Shown piece by piece: positions 17,646 through 25,800 of a stretch of DNA of 64,000 bases. Origin of the DNA: Rhizobiaceae bacterium (GTDB lineage: Bacteria; Pseudomonadota; Alphaproteobacteria; Rhizobiales; Rhizobiaceae); the NCBI GenBank assembly GCA_017644005.1, contig JAEPMJ010000001.1, positions 496,001 through 560,000 on the forward strand. Reading direction: 5' to 3'. Each line of letters begins with the position of its first letter. Position 1 is the stretch's first letter. Both the position numbers and the translations under genes were made by a program. A model generated the notes under the pieces. It searched no databases, was not told where the DNA came from, and saw only the letters and a program-made list of their open reading frames with translations.

Positions 17646-18503
17646 ATGCAATCACTGTTCGACATGCTCACCAGCGCCCAGAACGGCGCCGCGGTCGAGC
17701 AGATGGCACGGCAATTCGGCCTAAGCCCGGAACAGTCCAAAGCCGCCATAGAAGCGCTCATGCCGGCTTTCAGCCAGGGGCTGAAGCGCAACGCATCCGA
17801 CCCCCATGGCGTCGGCGCGTTCGTATCGGCACTGTCGAGCGGCCAGCACGCCCGCTATTTCGAGGACATGCAGCAGGCTTTCCAGCCGGCCGGCGTACAG
17901 GAAGGCAATGGTATTCTTGGGCATATTTTCGGGTCCAAGGATCTGTCGCGCGCAGTCGCCAGACAGGCCGAGCAGGCTACCGGCATCGGACAGGACATCC
18001 TCAAACAAATGCTGCCGGTGCTGGCGTCCATGATCATGGGCGGGCTCTACAAACAGTCGACGGAACCGCAACGCGCACAGGCATCCGGCGGCAATCCGCT
18101 CGGCGACATCATCGAGCAGATGATGCGCCAGGGCAGCGCGCGCGCTCCCCGGCCCGAAGCGCCGCAGCCGGGCATGAACAAATTCGATCCCTTTGGCGAC
18201 AATCCTTTTGGCAAGGCGCTTGAAGGCATGTTCGGCGGTGGCGCGGCCGGCGATCGTGGCGGCACGCAGCAGAGCCCGTATAGTAACAACCCGCTCGGCC
18301 AAATTTTCGAAGAGATGATGAAGGGCGCCAGCCCTCAAGCAGCACCCAAGCCTAAGACAAATCCCTCGGGCCGACAGCGAACGCCCTATGACGAATTGTT
18401 CGGCCAGATGTTCGAATCGGGCAGCCGCACGCGCGATGAGTACCAAAAGAGCATGGAGTCGATTTTCGACCGGTATCTGAGCGGCATGGAACGACACCGG
18501 TAG
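17646..18503 (+). CDS. DUF937-family protein
   Basis: A 285-residue protein. The first 140 residues have the DUF937 pattern: AVEQMARQFGLSPEQSKAAI (residues 17-36), LMPAFSQGLKRN and ILGHIFGSKDLSRAVARQAE. The rest is low-complexity, rich in Gly, Pro, Asn and Gln, with repeated NPFG or NPLG elements (DNPFGKALEGMFGGG, NNPLGQIFEEMM). AAGGAGG stands five bases before the ATG at 17646. The function of the family is not established. Confidence 0.8.
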   Translation: MQSLFDMLTSAQNGAAVEQMARQFGLSPEQSKAAIEALMPAFSQGLKRNASDPHGVGAFVSALSSGQHARYFEDMQQAFQPAGVQEGNGILGHIFGSKDLSRAVARQAEQATGIGQDILKQMLPVLASMIMGGLYKQSTEPQRAQASGGNPLGDIIEQMMRQGSARAPRPEAPQPGMNKFDPFGDNPFGKALEGMFGGGAAGDRGGTQQSPYSNNPLGQIFEEMMKGASPQAAPKPKTNPSGRQRTPYDELFGQMFESGSRTRDEYQKSMESIFDRYLSGMERHR

Positions 18504-18508
18504 AAGCG

Positions 18509-18537
18509 AAAAAGCCCGGCTCCTTGCGGAACCGGGC
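18509..18537 (-). terminator. Terminator of the DUF1127 gene
   Basis: Read on the minus strand, GCCCGG-TTCC-GCAA-GGAG-CCGGGC forms a hairpin followed by TTTTT (18513-18509). It lies 68 bases after the stop of the DUF1127 gene and has no T-tract in the plus direction. Confidence 0.85.
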
Positions 18538-18605
18538 AAAGTGCAGGCGTTCGGCTGACGCCGAAATGAGGGGAAGGGGAACCGCCTGCAAAGAAGCTAT
18601 GAGCC

Positions 18606-18905
18606 TCAGCAGACGCGGCGGGCCGCGTCTTCGGTCGTTTCGAACAGCGTCGAACGCTGGCTGACAACCTGATTGAGATGCGCCGTCGGCTCGATATCGA
18701 GCCTGTGGCGCCACGCCATGCGCACGTCATCGCGGGTCAGGCCGATATCGGCCAGTTCCCAGTCGGACATATCCCTGAGGCAGCGAAACTGGCGGCGGTT
18801 GTTCCAGTCGCGATAAATTGCGGCAACCACCCCGGATACGCGCTTGGCGGCGGCAATCCACAATGCGCCCGACACCAACGGTTCTCTGATTTCCGAAACA
18901 GCCAT
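18606..18905 (-). CDS. DUF1127 (YjiS-like) small protein
   Basis: A 99-residue protein with the DUF1127 core IYRDWNNRRQFRCLRDMSDW followed by ELADIGLTRDDV (residues 30-61). Members are small Arg-rich proteins; in alphaproteobacteria several affect RNA turnover or sRNA maturation and stress or nutrient responses. It is divergent from a LysR-type gene over a 176-base AT-richer region, so that regulator probably controls it. Confidence 0.88.
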   Translation of the reverse strand: MAVSEIREPLVSGALWIAAAKRVSGVVAAIYRDWNNRRQFRCLRDMSDWELADIGLTRDDVRMAWRHRLDIEPTAHLNQVVSQRSTLFETTEDAARRVC

Positions 18906-19081
18906 GGTCTTCTCCTGTGCCTACGCCCGACAGCAGCAGCCGCCCGGCGCTCGGAGGACACGACCGGGACGGAGTGCGAAGCGGGTTATCGCTTGAACAT
19001 CCGCAATATGGGGTTGGTGCTATTGATTAGTCTAACGAATGTTTTTAATCTTTATCATCAAATCAGATGATGGTTGTGTCC

Positions 19082-20038
19082 ATGGCCTCGCCTCTCGACC
19101 TTGACCAGATCCATACGTTCCTCGCGATCGCGGACACCGGTTCCTTCACGCGCGCGGCAGAAGAGGTCCACCGTACCCAATCGGCCGTTTCAATGCAGAT
19201 GCGCCGTCTCGAAGAACGGATCGGCAAGTCGCTGTTCGCCAAGGACGGGCGCGTCAACCGGCTGACTGAGGACGGCGAGCGGCTGCTCGCCTACGCGCGG
19301 AGGCTGGTCAAGCTCAGCCACGAAACGCTCGCTGCCTTCGACGACTCCAGCCTCGAGGGCCAGATCCGCATCGGCATGCCGGACGATTACGCAGACCGCT
19401 TTCTGCCGGAGATCATGGGGCGGTTCGTGCGCACGAACCCGCGCGTAGAGCTTTCGGTCATCTGCGAACCGACATCCAACCTCACCGACCTGATCCGGCG
19501 CGGCAAGCTCGACATCGCTCTGGTGACGCAATGCGACGAGGCGCGCTCCAGCGAGGTGGTGCGGCGCGAGCCGCTGCTGTGGGTGGGCTCGACCAGCCAC
19601 ATGGCGCATGAAGAAGCCATTCTGCCGCTCGCGGTCGGTCGCGCCAGTTGTGCCTGGCGGCGCGCTGCGACCGAGGTGCTCACCGCGCAGGGGCGCGAGT
19701 ACAAGATCCTGTTCACCAGCTGGTCGGCGCAGGTGGTCATCGCTGCCGTTCTTGCCGGGCTGGCGATTTCAGTTCTGCCGGAATGCGCCCTCAGGCCGGG
19801 CATGCGAGTGCTGGGCGAGGCCGAGGGTTTCGTCACCCTCCCCGATGTGCAGATCGGTATCATGCGCGGCCACACCATGCGGCCGGAAATCGTCAACGCG
19901 ATCGCGCGCCATATTGCCGACAGTCTCGACAACATTTCCGTACCGGCTGCCGATGCGGTGCTGGGTTTCGATTCCGAGACATCCGCCCTCGCGCGGGCGA
20001 AATGGCCCCGGCAAAAGGCACTGGAGCCGAGCTGGTAA
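19082..20038 (+). CDS. LysR-type regulator, possibly VtlR/LsrB-like
   Basis: A 318-residue LysR-family activator. The winged-helix domain covers residues 1-60 (LDLDQIHTFLAIADTGSFTR, then AVSMQMRRLEERIG), followed by a substrate-binding domain with GMPDDYADRFLPEIMGRF. These segments resemble, from memory, VtlR of Brucella and LsrB of Sinorhizobium; VtlR activates DUF1127 genes, which fits the divergent DUF1127 neighbour. The ATG at 19082 begins the conserved MASPLDLDQ; earlier ATGs at 19067 and 19070 have no better site. Confidence 0.88.
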   Translation: MASPLDLDQIHTFLAIADTGSFTRAAEEVHRTQSAVSMQMRRLEERIGKSLFAKDGRVNRLTEDGERLLAYARRLVKLSHETLAAFDDSSLEGQIRIGMPDDYADRFLPEIMGRFVRTNPRVELSVICEPTSNLTDLIRRGKLDIALVTQCDEARSSEVVRREPLLWVGSTSHMAHEEAILPLAVGRASCAWRRAATEVLTAQGREYKILFTSWSAQVVIAAVLAGLAISVLPECALRPGMRVLGEAEGFVTLPDVQIGIMRGHTMRPEIVNAIARHIADSLDNISVPAADAVLGFDSETSALARAKWPRQKALEPSW

Positions 20039-20061
20039 AAAAGCCGGGCCCCGGGCCCGGC
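20037..20061 (-). terminator. Minus-strand terminator beside the autotransporter remnant
   Basis: On the minus strand GCCGGGCC-CGG-GGCCCGGC is followed by six T (20042-20037), which overlap the stop codon of the LysR gene. It points the wrong way to end the LysR transcript well and instead follows the remnant at 20071-20217. Confidence 0.75.
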
Positions 20062-20070
20062 CCCAAAAGG

Positions 20071-20217
20071 CTAACGTCTCATGGCCCCGCCCATATGCCG
20101 GGCCGAGGCATGCGCCTCGCCAGAGGCGAAGTCGAAGGCCATCTGTGCCTGCGGCGCGCTCATGCCCAGGATGGTGTTGTAGACGGTGAATGTATCCGCA
20201 TGACGCGCACCTGCAGA
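20071..20217 (-). pseudogene. Remnant of an autotransporter (C-terminal passenger/barrel junction)
   Basis: A 48-codon open stretch on the minus strand without a proper start reads TVYNTILGMSAPQAQMAFDF and then ASGEAHASARHMGG before a stop. The pattern FD-x-x-SGEAHASAR is typical of the segment just before the beta-barrel of autotransporter proteins. There is a stop directly upstream, and nothing of the barrel remains. A terminator with T6 still follows it. I infer a decayed gene; the match is short. Confidence 0.45.
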
Positions 20218-20285
20218 TCAAATGCAAGGACGGTGCGGTCTCTCCGGGCCTTGACGCAACGCCATCCCCTCTGCCCCAATCGGGC

Positions 20286-21851
20286 ATGAGTTCTCATCCG
20301 GGCAACGATTCGCCAACCAACGCCGCCGAATTCACCGTCAGCGAGGTATCCGGCGCACTCAAGCGCGTGGTGGAAGACGCTTTTGGCAATGTGCGCATTC
20401 GCGGCGAGATTTCCGGCTATCGCGGGCAGCATTCTTCCGGCCATGCCTATTTCAGCCTGAAGGACGAGCGCGCGCGCATCGAGGCCGTGATCTGGCGCGG
20501 CTCCTTCGCGCGGCTGAAATTCAAGCCCGAAGAAGGCATGGAGGTGATCGCGTCGGGCAAGCTCACCACCTATGCCGGCTCGTCGAAATACCAGATCGTC
20601 ATCGAGCAGCTGGAGCCCGCCGGCGCCGGCGCGCTGATGGCGCTGCTGGAAGAACGGCGCAGGAAACTCGATGCCGAAGGGCTGTTCGCAACCGAGCGCA
20701 AGCGCCGCCTGCCCTTCATGCCGCGTGTGATCGGGGTCATCACGTCGCCCACCGGGGCCGTGATCCGTGACATCATCCACCGCATCACCGACCGTTTTCC
20801 ACTGCATGTCGTCGTTTGGCCGGTGCGGGTACAGGGCGAAACGACGGGGGCGGAAGTGGCGGCGGCGATCGAAGGCTTCAATGCGCTTCCGTCCAGCGGT
20901 CCTATTGCCCGCCCGGGCGTTCTGATCGTGGCGCGCGGCGGCGGCAGCCTTGAGGACCTGTGGGGTTTCAACGACGAGGCGGTTGTGCGGGCGGTTGCGG
21001 CCTCCGGCATTCCGGTCATATCGGCTGTCGGCCACGAAACCGACTGGACGCTGATCGACCATGCAGCCGACATGCGCGCGCCGACACCGACCGGCGCGGC
21101 CGAGCTCGCCGTGCCCGTGCGTGCCGAACTTGAAGCGACCGTCGCCAGCCTTGGCGCACGGCTGCAGGGCGCAGCCTCCCGCGCCGCCGACCGGCGCAGG
21201 CAGGCGGTGCGTGCCGCCGCTCGCGCCCTGCCCTCCGTCGATTCGCTGTTGGCCATACCGCGGCGGCGCTTCGACGAGGCGGCATCGCGGCTCGAACGGG
21301 GCCTCAGCGAGAACACAGCGCGCAAGCGGGCACGTTTTGCCGGGTTGCGGCTTTCGCCGTTGATGCTGACGCGCCGTCTTGGCGAACAGAAACATCGGAC
21401 CCTCCAGGCAGAGCGGCGGCTGACAGCTTCGTTCCGCAGCATGGTGGGCAATGCGCGCGCACGTTTCGACCGCGATGCGGCACGCATAACGCCTGTCGCA
21501 CTAAAGCGGCAGCTGGCGGTTTCGTCGGAAGGTCTCGGCATGCTCACAGCACGCGCCACCCGCGCGGAAGTGGCGAGGCTGGAGCGCCTCCGGGGCCGCC
21601 TTACCCAGTCCGCACGGCTGCTCGAGACACTCTCGCATCGGGCTGTGCTGGAGCGAGGCTACGCGCTGGTGATCGACAAGGATGGTGCGCTCGTCAAACG
21701 CGCGGCCGCCCTGTCGAAGGGCGACGAGATCGCGGTTCGCTTCGTCGATGGCGATGTCGGCGCGCTAACGACCGGCGGCGAAACGGCAAGGCCAAAGCCA
21801 AAGCCCGCTCCGCAAGCGAAGTCGTCGGACGTGCAGGGCGATCTGTTCTAA
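20286..21851 (+). CDS. xseA: Exodeoxyribonuclease VII large subunit
   Basis: A 521-residue subunit of the single-strand nuclease ExoVII. An N-terminal OB fold ([19 protein letters not shown] and [20 protein letters not shown]) is followed by the catalytic domain with [18 protein letters not shown] (near 155), [17 protein letters not shown] (near 215) and [20 protein letters not shown] (near 245), then a long coiled region and a Lys/Pro tail. The ATG at 20286 begins the conserved part. It ends six bases before tRNA-His on the other strand. Confidence 0.96.
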   Translation: MSSHPGNDSPTNAAEFTVSEVSGALKRVVEDAFGNVRIRGEISGYRGQHSSGHAYFSLKDERARIEAVIWRGSFARLKFKPEEGMEVIASGKLTTYAGSSKYQIVIEQLEPAGAGALMALLEERRRKLDAEGLFATERKRRLPFMPRVIGVITSPTGAVIRDIIHRITDRFPLHVVVWPVRVQGETTGAEVAAAIEGFNALPSSGPIARPGVLIVARGGGSLEDLWGFNDEAVVRAVAASGIPVISAVGHETDWTLIDHAADMRAPTPTGAAELAVPVRAELEATVASLGARLQGAASRAADRRRQAVRAAARALPSVDSLLAIPRRRFDEAASRLERGLSENTARKRARFAGLRLSPLMLTRRLGEQKHRTLQAERRLTASFRSMVGNARARFDRDAARITPVALKRQLAVSSEGLGMLTARATRAEVARLERLRGRLTQSARLLETLSHRAVLERGYALVIDKDGALVKRAAALSKGDEIAVRFVDGDVGALTTGGETARPKPKPAPQAKSSDVQGDLF

Positions 21852-21856
21852 GGGAA

Positions 21857-21933
21857 TGGTACGGTTGGCTGGGGTCGAACCAGCGACCTCCGGATCCACA
21901 ATCCGGCGCTCTAACCAACTGAGCTACAACCGC
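21857..21933 (-). tRNA. tRNA-His (anticodon GTG), CCA encoded
   Basis: Read on the minus strand, a 77-base cloverleaf: acceptor GCGGTTG with CAACCGT, D-arm AGCTCAGTTGGTTAGAGC, anticodon arm CCGGA-TTGTGGA-TCCGG with anticodon GTG, T-arm with GGTTCGACCCC, discriminator A73 and encoded CCA. The base before G1 is T, so the gene encodes no G-1, and G1 pairs with U72. This matches the unusual alphaproteobacterial tRNA-His class known to lack G-1:C73. Confidence 0.95.
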
Positions 21934-22021
21934 AGGGCTTTCGTTGGCGGTGCATAAGGCCAATCGCACCGAGATTCAAGCCATATCGGCAGGCGTTTGC
22001 CGCGCCAGGAATTCAGGCAAA

Positions 22022-22132
22022 GAAAAAGGCCGGCGGGAGGAGGTGCCGACCTTTTTCTCTATGTCCGGCCAATGGGAGGAGATATTGGCCTTTCATGCCG
22101 CGTTCCAGCGGGAGGAGGTGCCGGAAGCGCGG
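22022..22132 (-). ncRNA. Cuckoo-type sRNA: three stem-loops with CUCCUCCC loops, 3' of the phasin gene
   Basis: On the minus strand three hairpins follow one another: 22132-22098, 22090-22067 and 22057-22022. Their ten-base loops read ACCUCCUCCC, AUCUCCUCCC and ACCUCCUCCC. The last has a 13-pair stem flanked by A5/T5, forming a factor-independent terminator. In hairpins 1 and 3 the one imperfect pair is G-U on the minus strand but A-C on the plus strand, which favours minus-strand transcription. The first hairpin starts 20 bases after the phasin stop. CCUCCUCCC loops define the cuckoo RNA family (CcsR RNAs of Rhodobacter); the loops can pair with Shine-Dalgarno sequences. Release by processing from the phasin mRNA is inferred. 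Confidence 0.8.
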
Positions 22133-22151
22133 GATAGCTCAGGTACGCGTG

Positions 22152-22607
22152 TTAGGCGACCTGAAACTCCTTGACTGCCTTTTCAAAGGCGGTCTTGGCC
22201 GGCTTGGCAACGGACTCGGCGGCCTTGGTGCCGGCTGCCTGCATGTCCTTGGCCTGCTCGACCATCATCTCGTAGCTCTTGCGCATGAATGCGGTCTGCA
22301 GCTCGAGGACTTCCGAGAGCGACTTCACGCCGACAAGGGCTTCCATGTGGGCGAGGTTGGCCTCGGCGCCGGCGCGCATTGCGGAGATCGACTTCAGCGA
22401 CAGGTCGCCAGCTGCGGTCTTCGCGGTCTCGAAGGTCGATTCCCAGACTTTCTGGGCGTCTTCCATGCCGGTCTTCACTTTCGCGTATGCTTCTTTCGAC
22501 TGCTCGACGCCCTGTTCGGCGAACACGCGGAACTGCTCGGTCGCCTGGCTCGGGTCGAAGGTCGGGAATTCGGCGGTTTCCGCCGTCTTCGTGGATGCCT
22601 TGGTCAT
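22152..22607 (-). CDS. Phasin (polyhydroxyalkanoate granule-associated protein)
   Basis: A 151-residue phasin of the Phasin_2 type: a short N-terminus, then one long amphipathic helical region (FPTFDPSQATEQFRVFAEQG through LELQTAFMRKSYEMMVEQAK), ending in an Ala/Lys-rich tail. Such proteins coat polyhydroxybutyrate granules and set their size. GGGAG lies seven bases before the ATG at 22607; an ATG at 22613 is too near it. A strong promoter with an inverted repeat lies upstream and a CUCCUCCC RNA follows. Confidence 0.9.
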   Translation of the reverse strand: MTKASTKTAETAEFPTFDPSQATEQFRVFAEQGVEQSKEAYAKVKTGMEDAQKVWESTFETAKTAAGDLSLKSISAMRAGAEANLAHMEALVGVKSLSEVLELQTAFMRKSYEMMVEQAKDMQAAGTKAAESVAKPAKTAFEKAVKEFQVA

Positions 22608-22659
22608 TTTCATTCTCCCTGTCGTGCGGCTGGGCACGTGGTGAATTCGATATGCAGCC

Positions 22660-22688
22660 TATATAGCGCATTCGATTGTGCAGTGCAA
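22660..22688 (-). promoter_or_regulatory. Housekeeping-type promoter of the phasin gene
   Basis: On the minus strand TTGCAC (22688-22683) and TATATA (22665-22660) are separated by 17 bases, close to the sigma-70 consensus with ideal spacing. The start codon is about 50 bases downstream. Confidence 0.7.
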
Positions 22689-22707
22689 TATCATTTATTG
22701 CATTGCA
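22679..22707 (-). promoter_or_regulatory. TGCA-rich inverted repeat over the phasin -35 (candidate PhaR operator)
   Basis: TGCAGTGCAATA-N5-TATTGCATTGCA is a 12-base inverted repeat with one mismatch and it covers the -35 element. PhaR (AniA), the repressor of phasin genes in alphaproteobacteria, binds TGC-rich sites, so this is its likely operator. No phaR is in the window. Confidence 0.6.
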
Positions 22708-22847
22708 TCAAAAAAGTTGCCGAAGCCGATTAACCACGCCCTCAGGTAGGCAGGCGCGGGCCAAGCCAATTGTGGACTCTGCAGCGACCCTGATATTATT
22801 ACCGATGTCTTAACGAATGCGCGTAAGCCAACCGGACAGCAGGTTCC

Positions 22848-25800
22848 ATGCCGCCACGGCCCTACTCATATCTCGATGTCTCGGCGCTCGATGGCGTGCG
22901 GGAGAAGATTGCCCAGGGTGCCGCCGCACTGGTTCTTCCGGCAAGTCTGGATGAGGTTATCTGGGCAAACGGAGCCGGCGCGGCGCTGTTCGGCCACTCG
23001 GGCGTTGCGACCTTCGTGGGTGGCGACCCCGAATTTTCACCCGGCGCGAAACGCCAGATCACCGCGACCCCCGGCTTTCCGGCGGTCCGCAGCGGGCGGC
23101 CGATCGCCGTGCGTCTTGCAAAGGGCGTTTCGAGCCAGACGGTGATGTTCGCGGCAGAAACCGTCACGCTGCCGGACGGCGAGAAAGCCATCCTGCTTTC
23201 TGTGCCCGACCCGCTCGCCGACACGCGAACGGCCGAAGAACGCGCCAGCCGCGCCATAGCCGGCCTTGCGATCAATGGAGGCGGTGTAGCCCTGGTTGAC
23301 GCCACGGGCCGCATCACGGCCGCATCACAGGGTTTCGACGGTCTTGGGATTTCGGCGGGAACGCTTGAAGGCCTTGCGGTCGAAGTCGCGGGCGAAGCCG
23401 ACCGCCTGGTCAAGCGGCTGGTGCCGACAAGCAAGGGCGAGCTGCCGGCAGGAATTGTCAGGCTGGACGACGTGCCTGCCCTCAGCCTGCTGATGATTGC
23501 CAACGACGCGGAGGAAGCTGCCGACGAAACAGCTGGCGACAGCGGCGGCGGCGAAACCGGGGCCGCACCGCCGGAAGCAAGCGCGGAGATTGAATCCGAC
23601 GATGCCGATACCTCCGGCAGCGACGCAGGCTTGCCGGCAGCGACGAGTGAGGCCGGCAGCGACGGAACGTCGGGGGATAATGAGCCCGGAGGCGCTGCAG
23701 CCGACACGACAACAGCCGACAGCGCTGCCCGCGGCGACGGCGAAGACAAGTGGTATTTTGGCGGCGCGGGAGCCGTGTCATCCGCTGCAGATGGCCAGGA
23801 AGCGACCGCAGCCGGGGAAAGCACGACCGACGACGATACAATCGACGCGGACGAAATCGACACCAAGGTCTCAGGCGAAGCCGCCGATATCGCAGCAGCA
23901 CCTTTGCGCTTTGTCTGGCGCACGGACGCTGAAGGCAAGTTCAGCGCCCTCTCCGACGAATTCCGGCAAGCGTTCGGTGCCGAGGCCACCGACATTGTCG
24001 GCCGCGACTTTGCCGACGTCGCTGAGGCATTCGCGCTCGATCCCGACGGCGAAATCGCCGGACTGATGAACCGGCGGGACACCTGGTCCGGGCGCTCGGT
24101 GCTGTGGCCGATTGCCGGCACGGATCTCGTCGCGCCGGTCGACCTGGCGGCGCTGCCCGTTTATGGCCGCGATGGTACATTCGAGGGCTTTCGCGGCTTC
24201 GGCATTGCCCGGATGGGCGATGCCGTCGTCGACGATCACGCGCGCGGATTGCAACTGGTCGGGGCTCTGCCGGAGGCGGACAACGCCGACGAGGCCGAGA
24301 CAATCGTCGCACCGGCCGATTTCGCAACCGAAGATGACGATCCCTTCAAGGGTGAAACCCCTGCTCTGGCGATCGAGAAGTCTCCGGAGCGGCGCGAAAA
24401 CGACAAGGTGATCCGCCTTGCCGAGCGACGCAACCAGCAGCCACCGAAAGGCCTTTCCAGCGCGGAGCAGGAAACGTTCCAGGAAATCGGCAAACGGCTC
24501 AAGGATGCCAGCAACCTGGACGAGGACGCCGAAGTCCGGAACGGTACGGTTGAAGAAGCGGAAAGCGAACCCGTACCGGAAAGTCGTTCGAGCGAGCCGT
24601 CCGCCACCGCCGTTGACAAAGCGAGCGCCGTTGAAACCGGCGACGAAACCGAACAGCATTCCGCCGAGGCAGAAGCACCGGCAGCAGAAGAACGCGCTCC
24701 GGGCGATCACGCAAGCGACATCGCACCGGTCAACGGTGATGAGACGTCTGAAACCGAGAAGGCCGCAGCCTCGAACGAGGCCAATGCCGTAGCCGGCGAG
24801 GCCGACGCCGCCGATGGTGAGACGGACAGCGACGTGGACTCGGCTGGCGAGGCACCCGACGACAGTTCGGATGACCAGAAATCGGACATCGATTCCCCGC
24901 CCCCCGATCAGCACGATGCAGCCGCCGATGCCGAGGCGACGCCTTCCGGCGAAACTGAGACCGCTTCGGCCAAACCAGCCGAAAGCCCGGAGGCAGAAGC
25001 GGCGTCGACCGCCGAGGCGGCGGGCGAGGAGAACACTCGGGACCAATTTCCGGAAGGCGATGCCGGCGACGAAGAACAAGCCAGCGAAGCGACCGGCTCC
25101 GCCGATGCGCCTTCCGCTGATGCGTCGGAAGAAACGCCCGCTGTCAATGACGCTGCACTTGACGCAGATGCGGCCGATGCCGAACCCGGCGAGCTTGCCG
25201 CGCCGCGTGAAACCACGGCCGAACCCGCCAGGTCCGAGACTGAAAAGGGCGCTAAGCGCAGGGTCGGCTTGTCGGCCTTTCTGCCGTCGGCATTTTCGGG
25301 CGGCGGCATCGTGGATGCCTCGGTCGGCATCGATTCCACCGTGCTTTCGCGGCTGCCGCTGCCGCTGCTTATCCATTCGGGCGACGAACTGCATTATGCA
25401 AACCGCGAGTTCCTGACCCTCACCGGTTACAGGTCGCTTGCCGAGTTCGATCTCGCGGGGGGTATGGACGCCATTTTTGCCGGCTCCTACGAAGCCGACG
25501 GAACCAATGGCCAGACGCTGAGGCTGCGGGCGCGCGACGGCGACGAATTCCCGGTTCATGCCTTCCTTCAGTCGATCGGCTGGCAGGGCGGCAAAGCCCT
25601 GCTCCTGGCGCTGCGGCGCGCCGACACGCCTGAGCCCTCCCCCCGCGGCGAACCCGTCGAGGCCGGCAATCTCGAAACCCAGCTCGATGAACTGCGCACA
25701 ATCATCGACACCGCGACCGACGGCGTGGTGATCATCGGCAATGACGGTACGATCCGCTCCGTGTCGAAGCCGGCAGAGGCGCTGTTCGGCTATAACGAAA

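Noticed and set aside
20043-20061. Hairpin read as terminator of the LysR gene
   Set aside because: No T-tract follows in the plus direction; the T6 is on the minus strand.
22022-22132. The three GGGAGGAG loops read as a plus-strand RNA with Shine-Dalgarno-like or CsrA-binding loops
   Set aside because: On the plus strand two stems contain A-C mismatches that become G-U on the minus strand, and no plus-strand promoter is seen after the tRNA gene.
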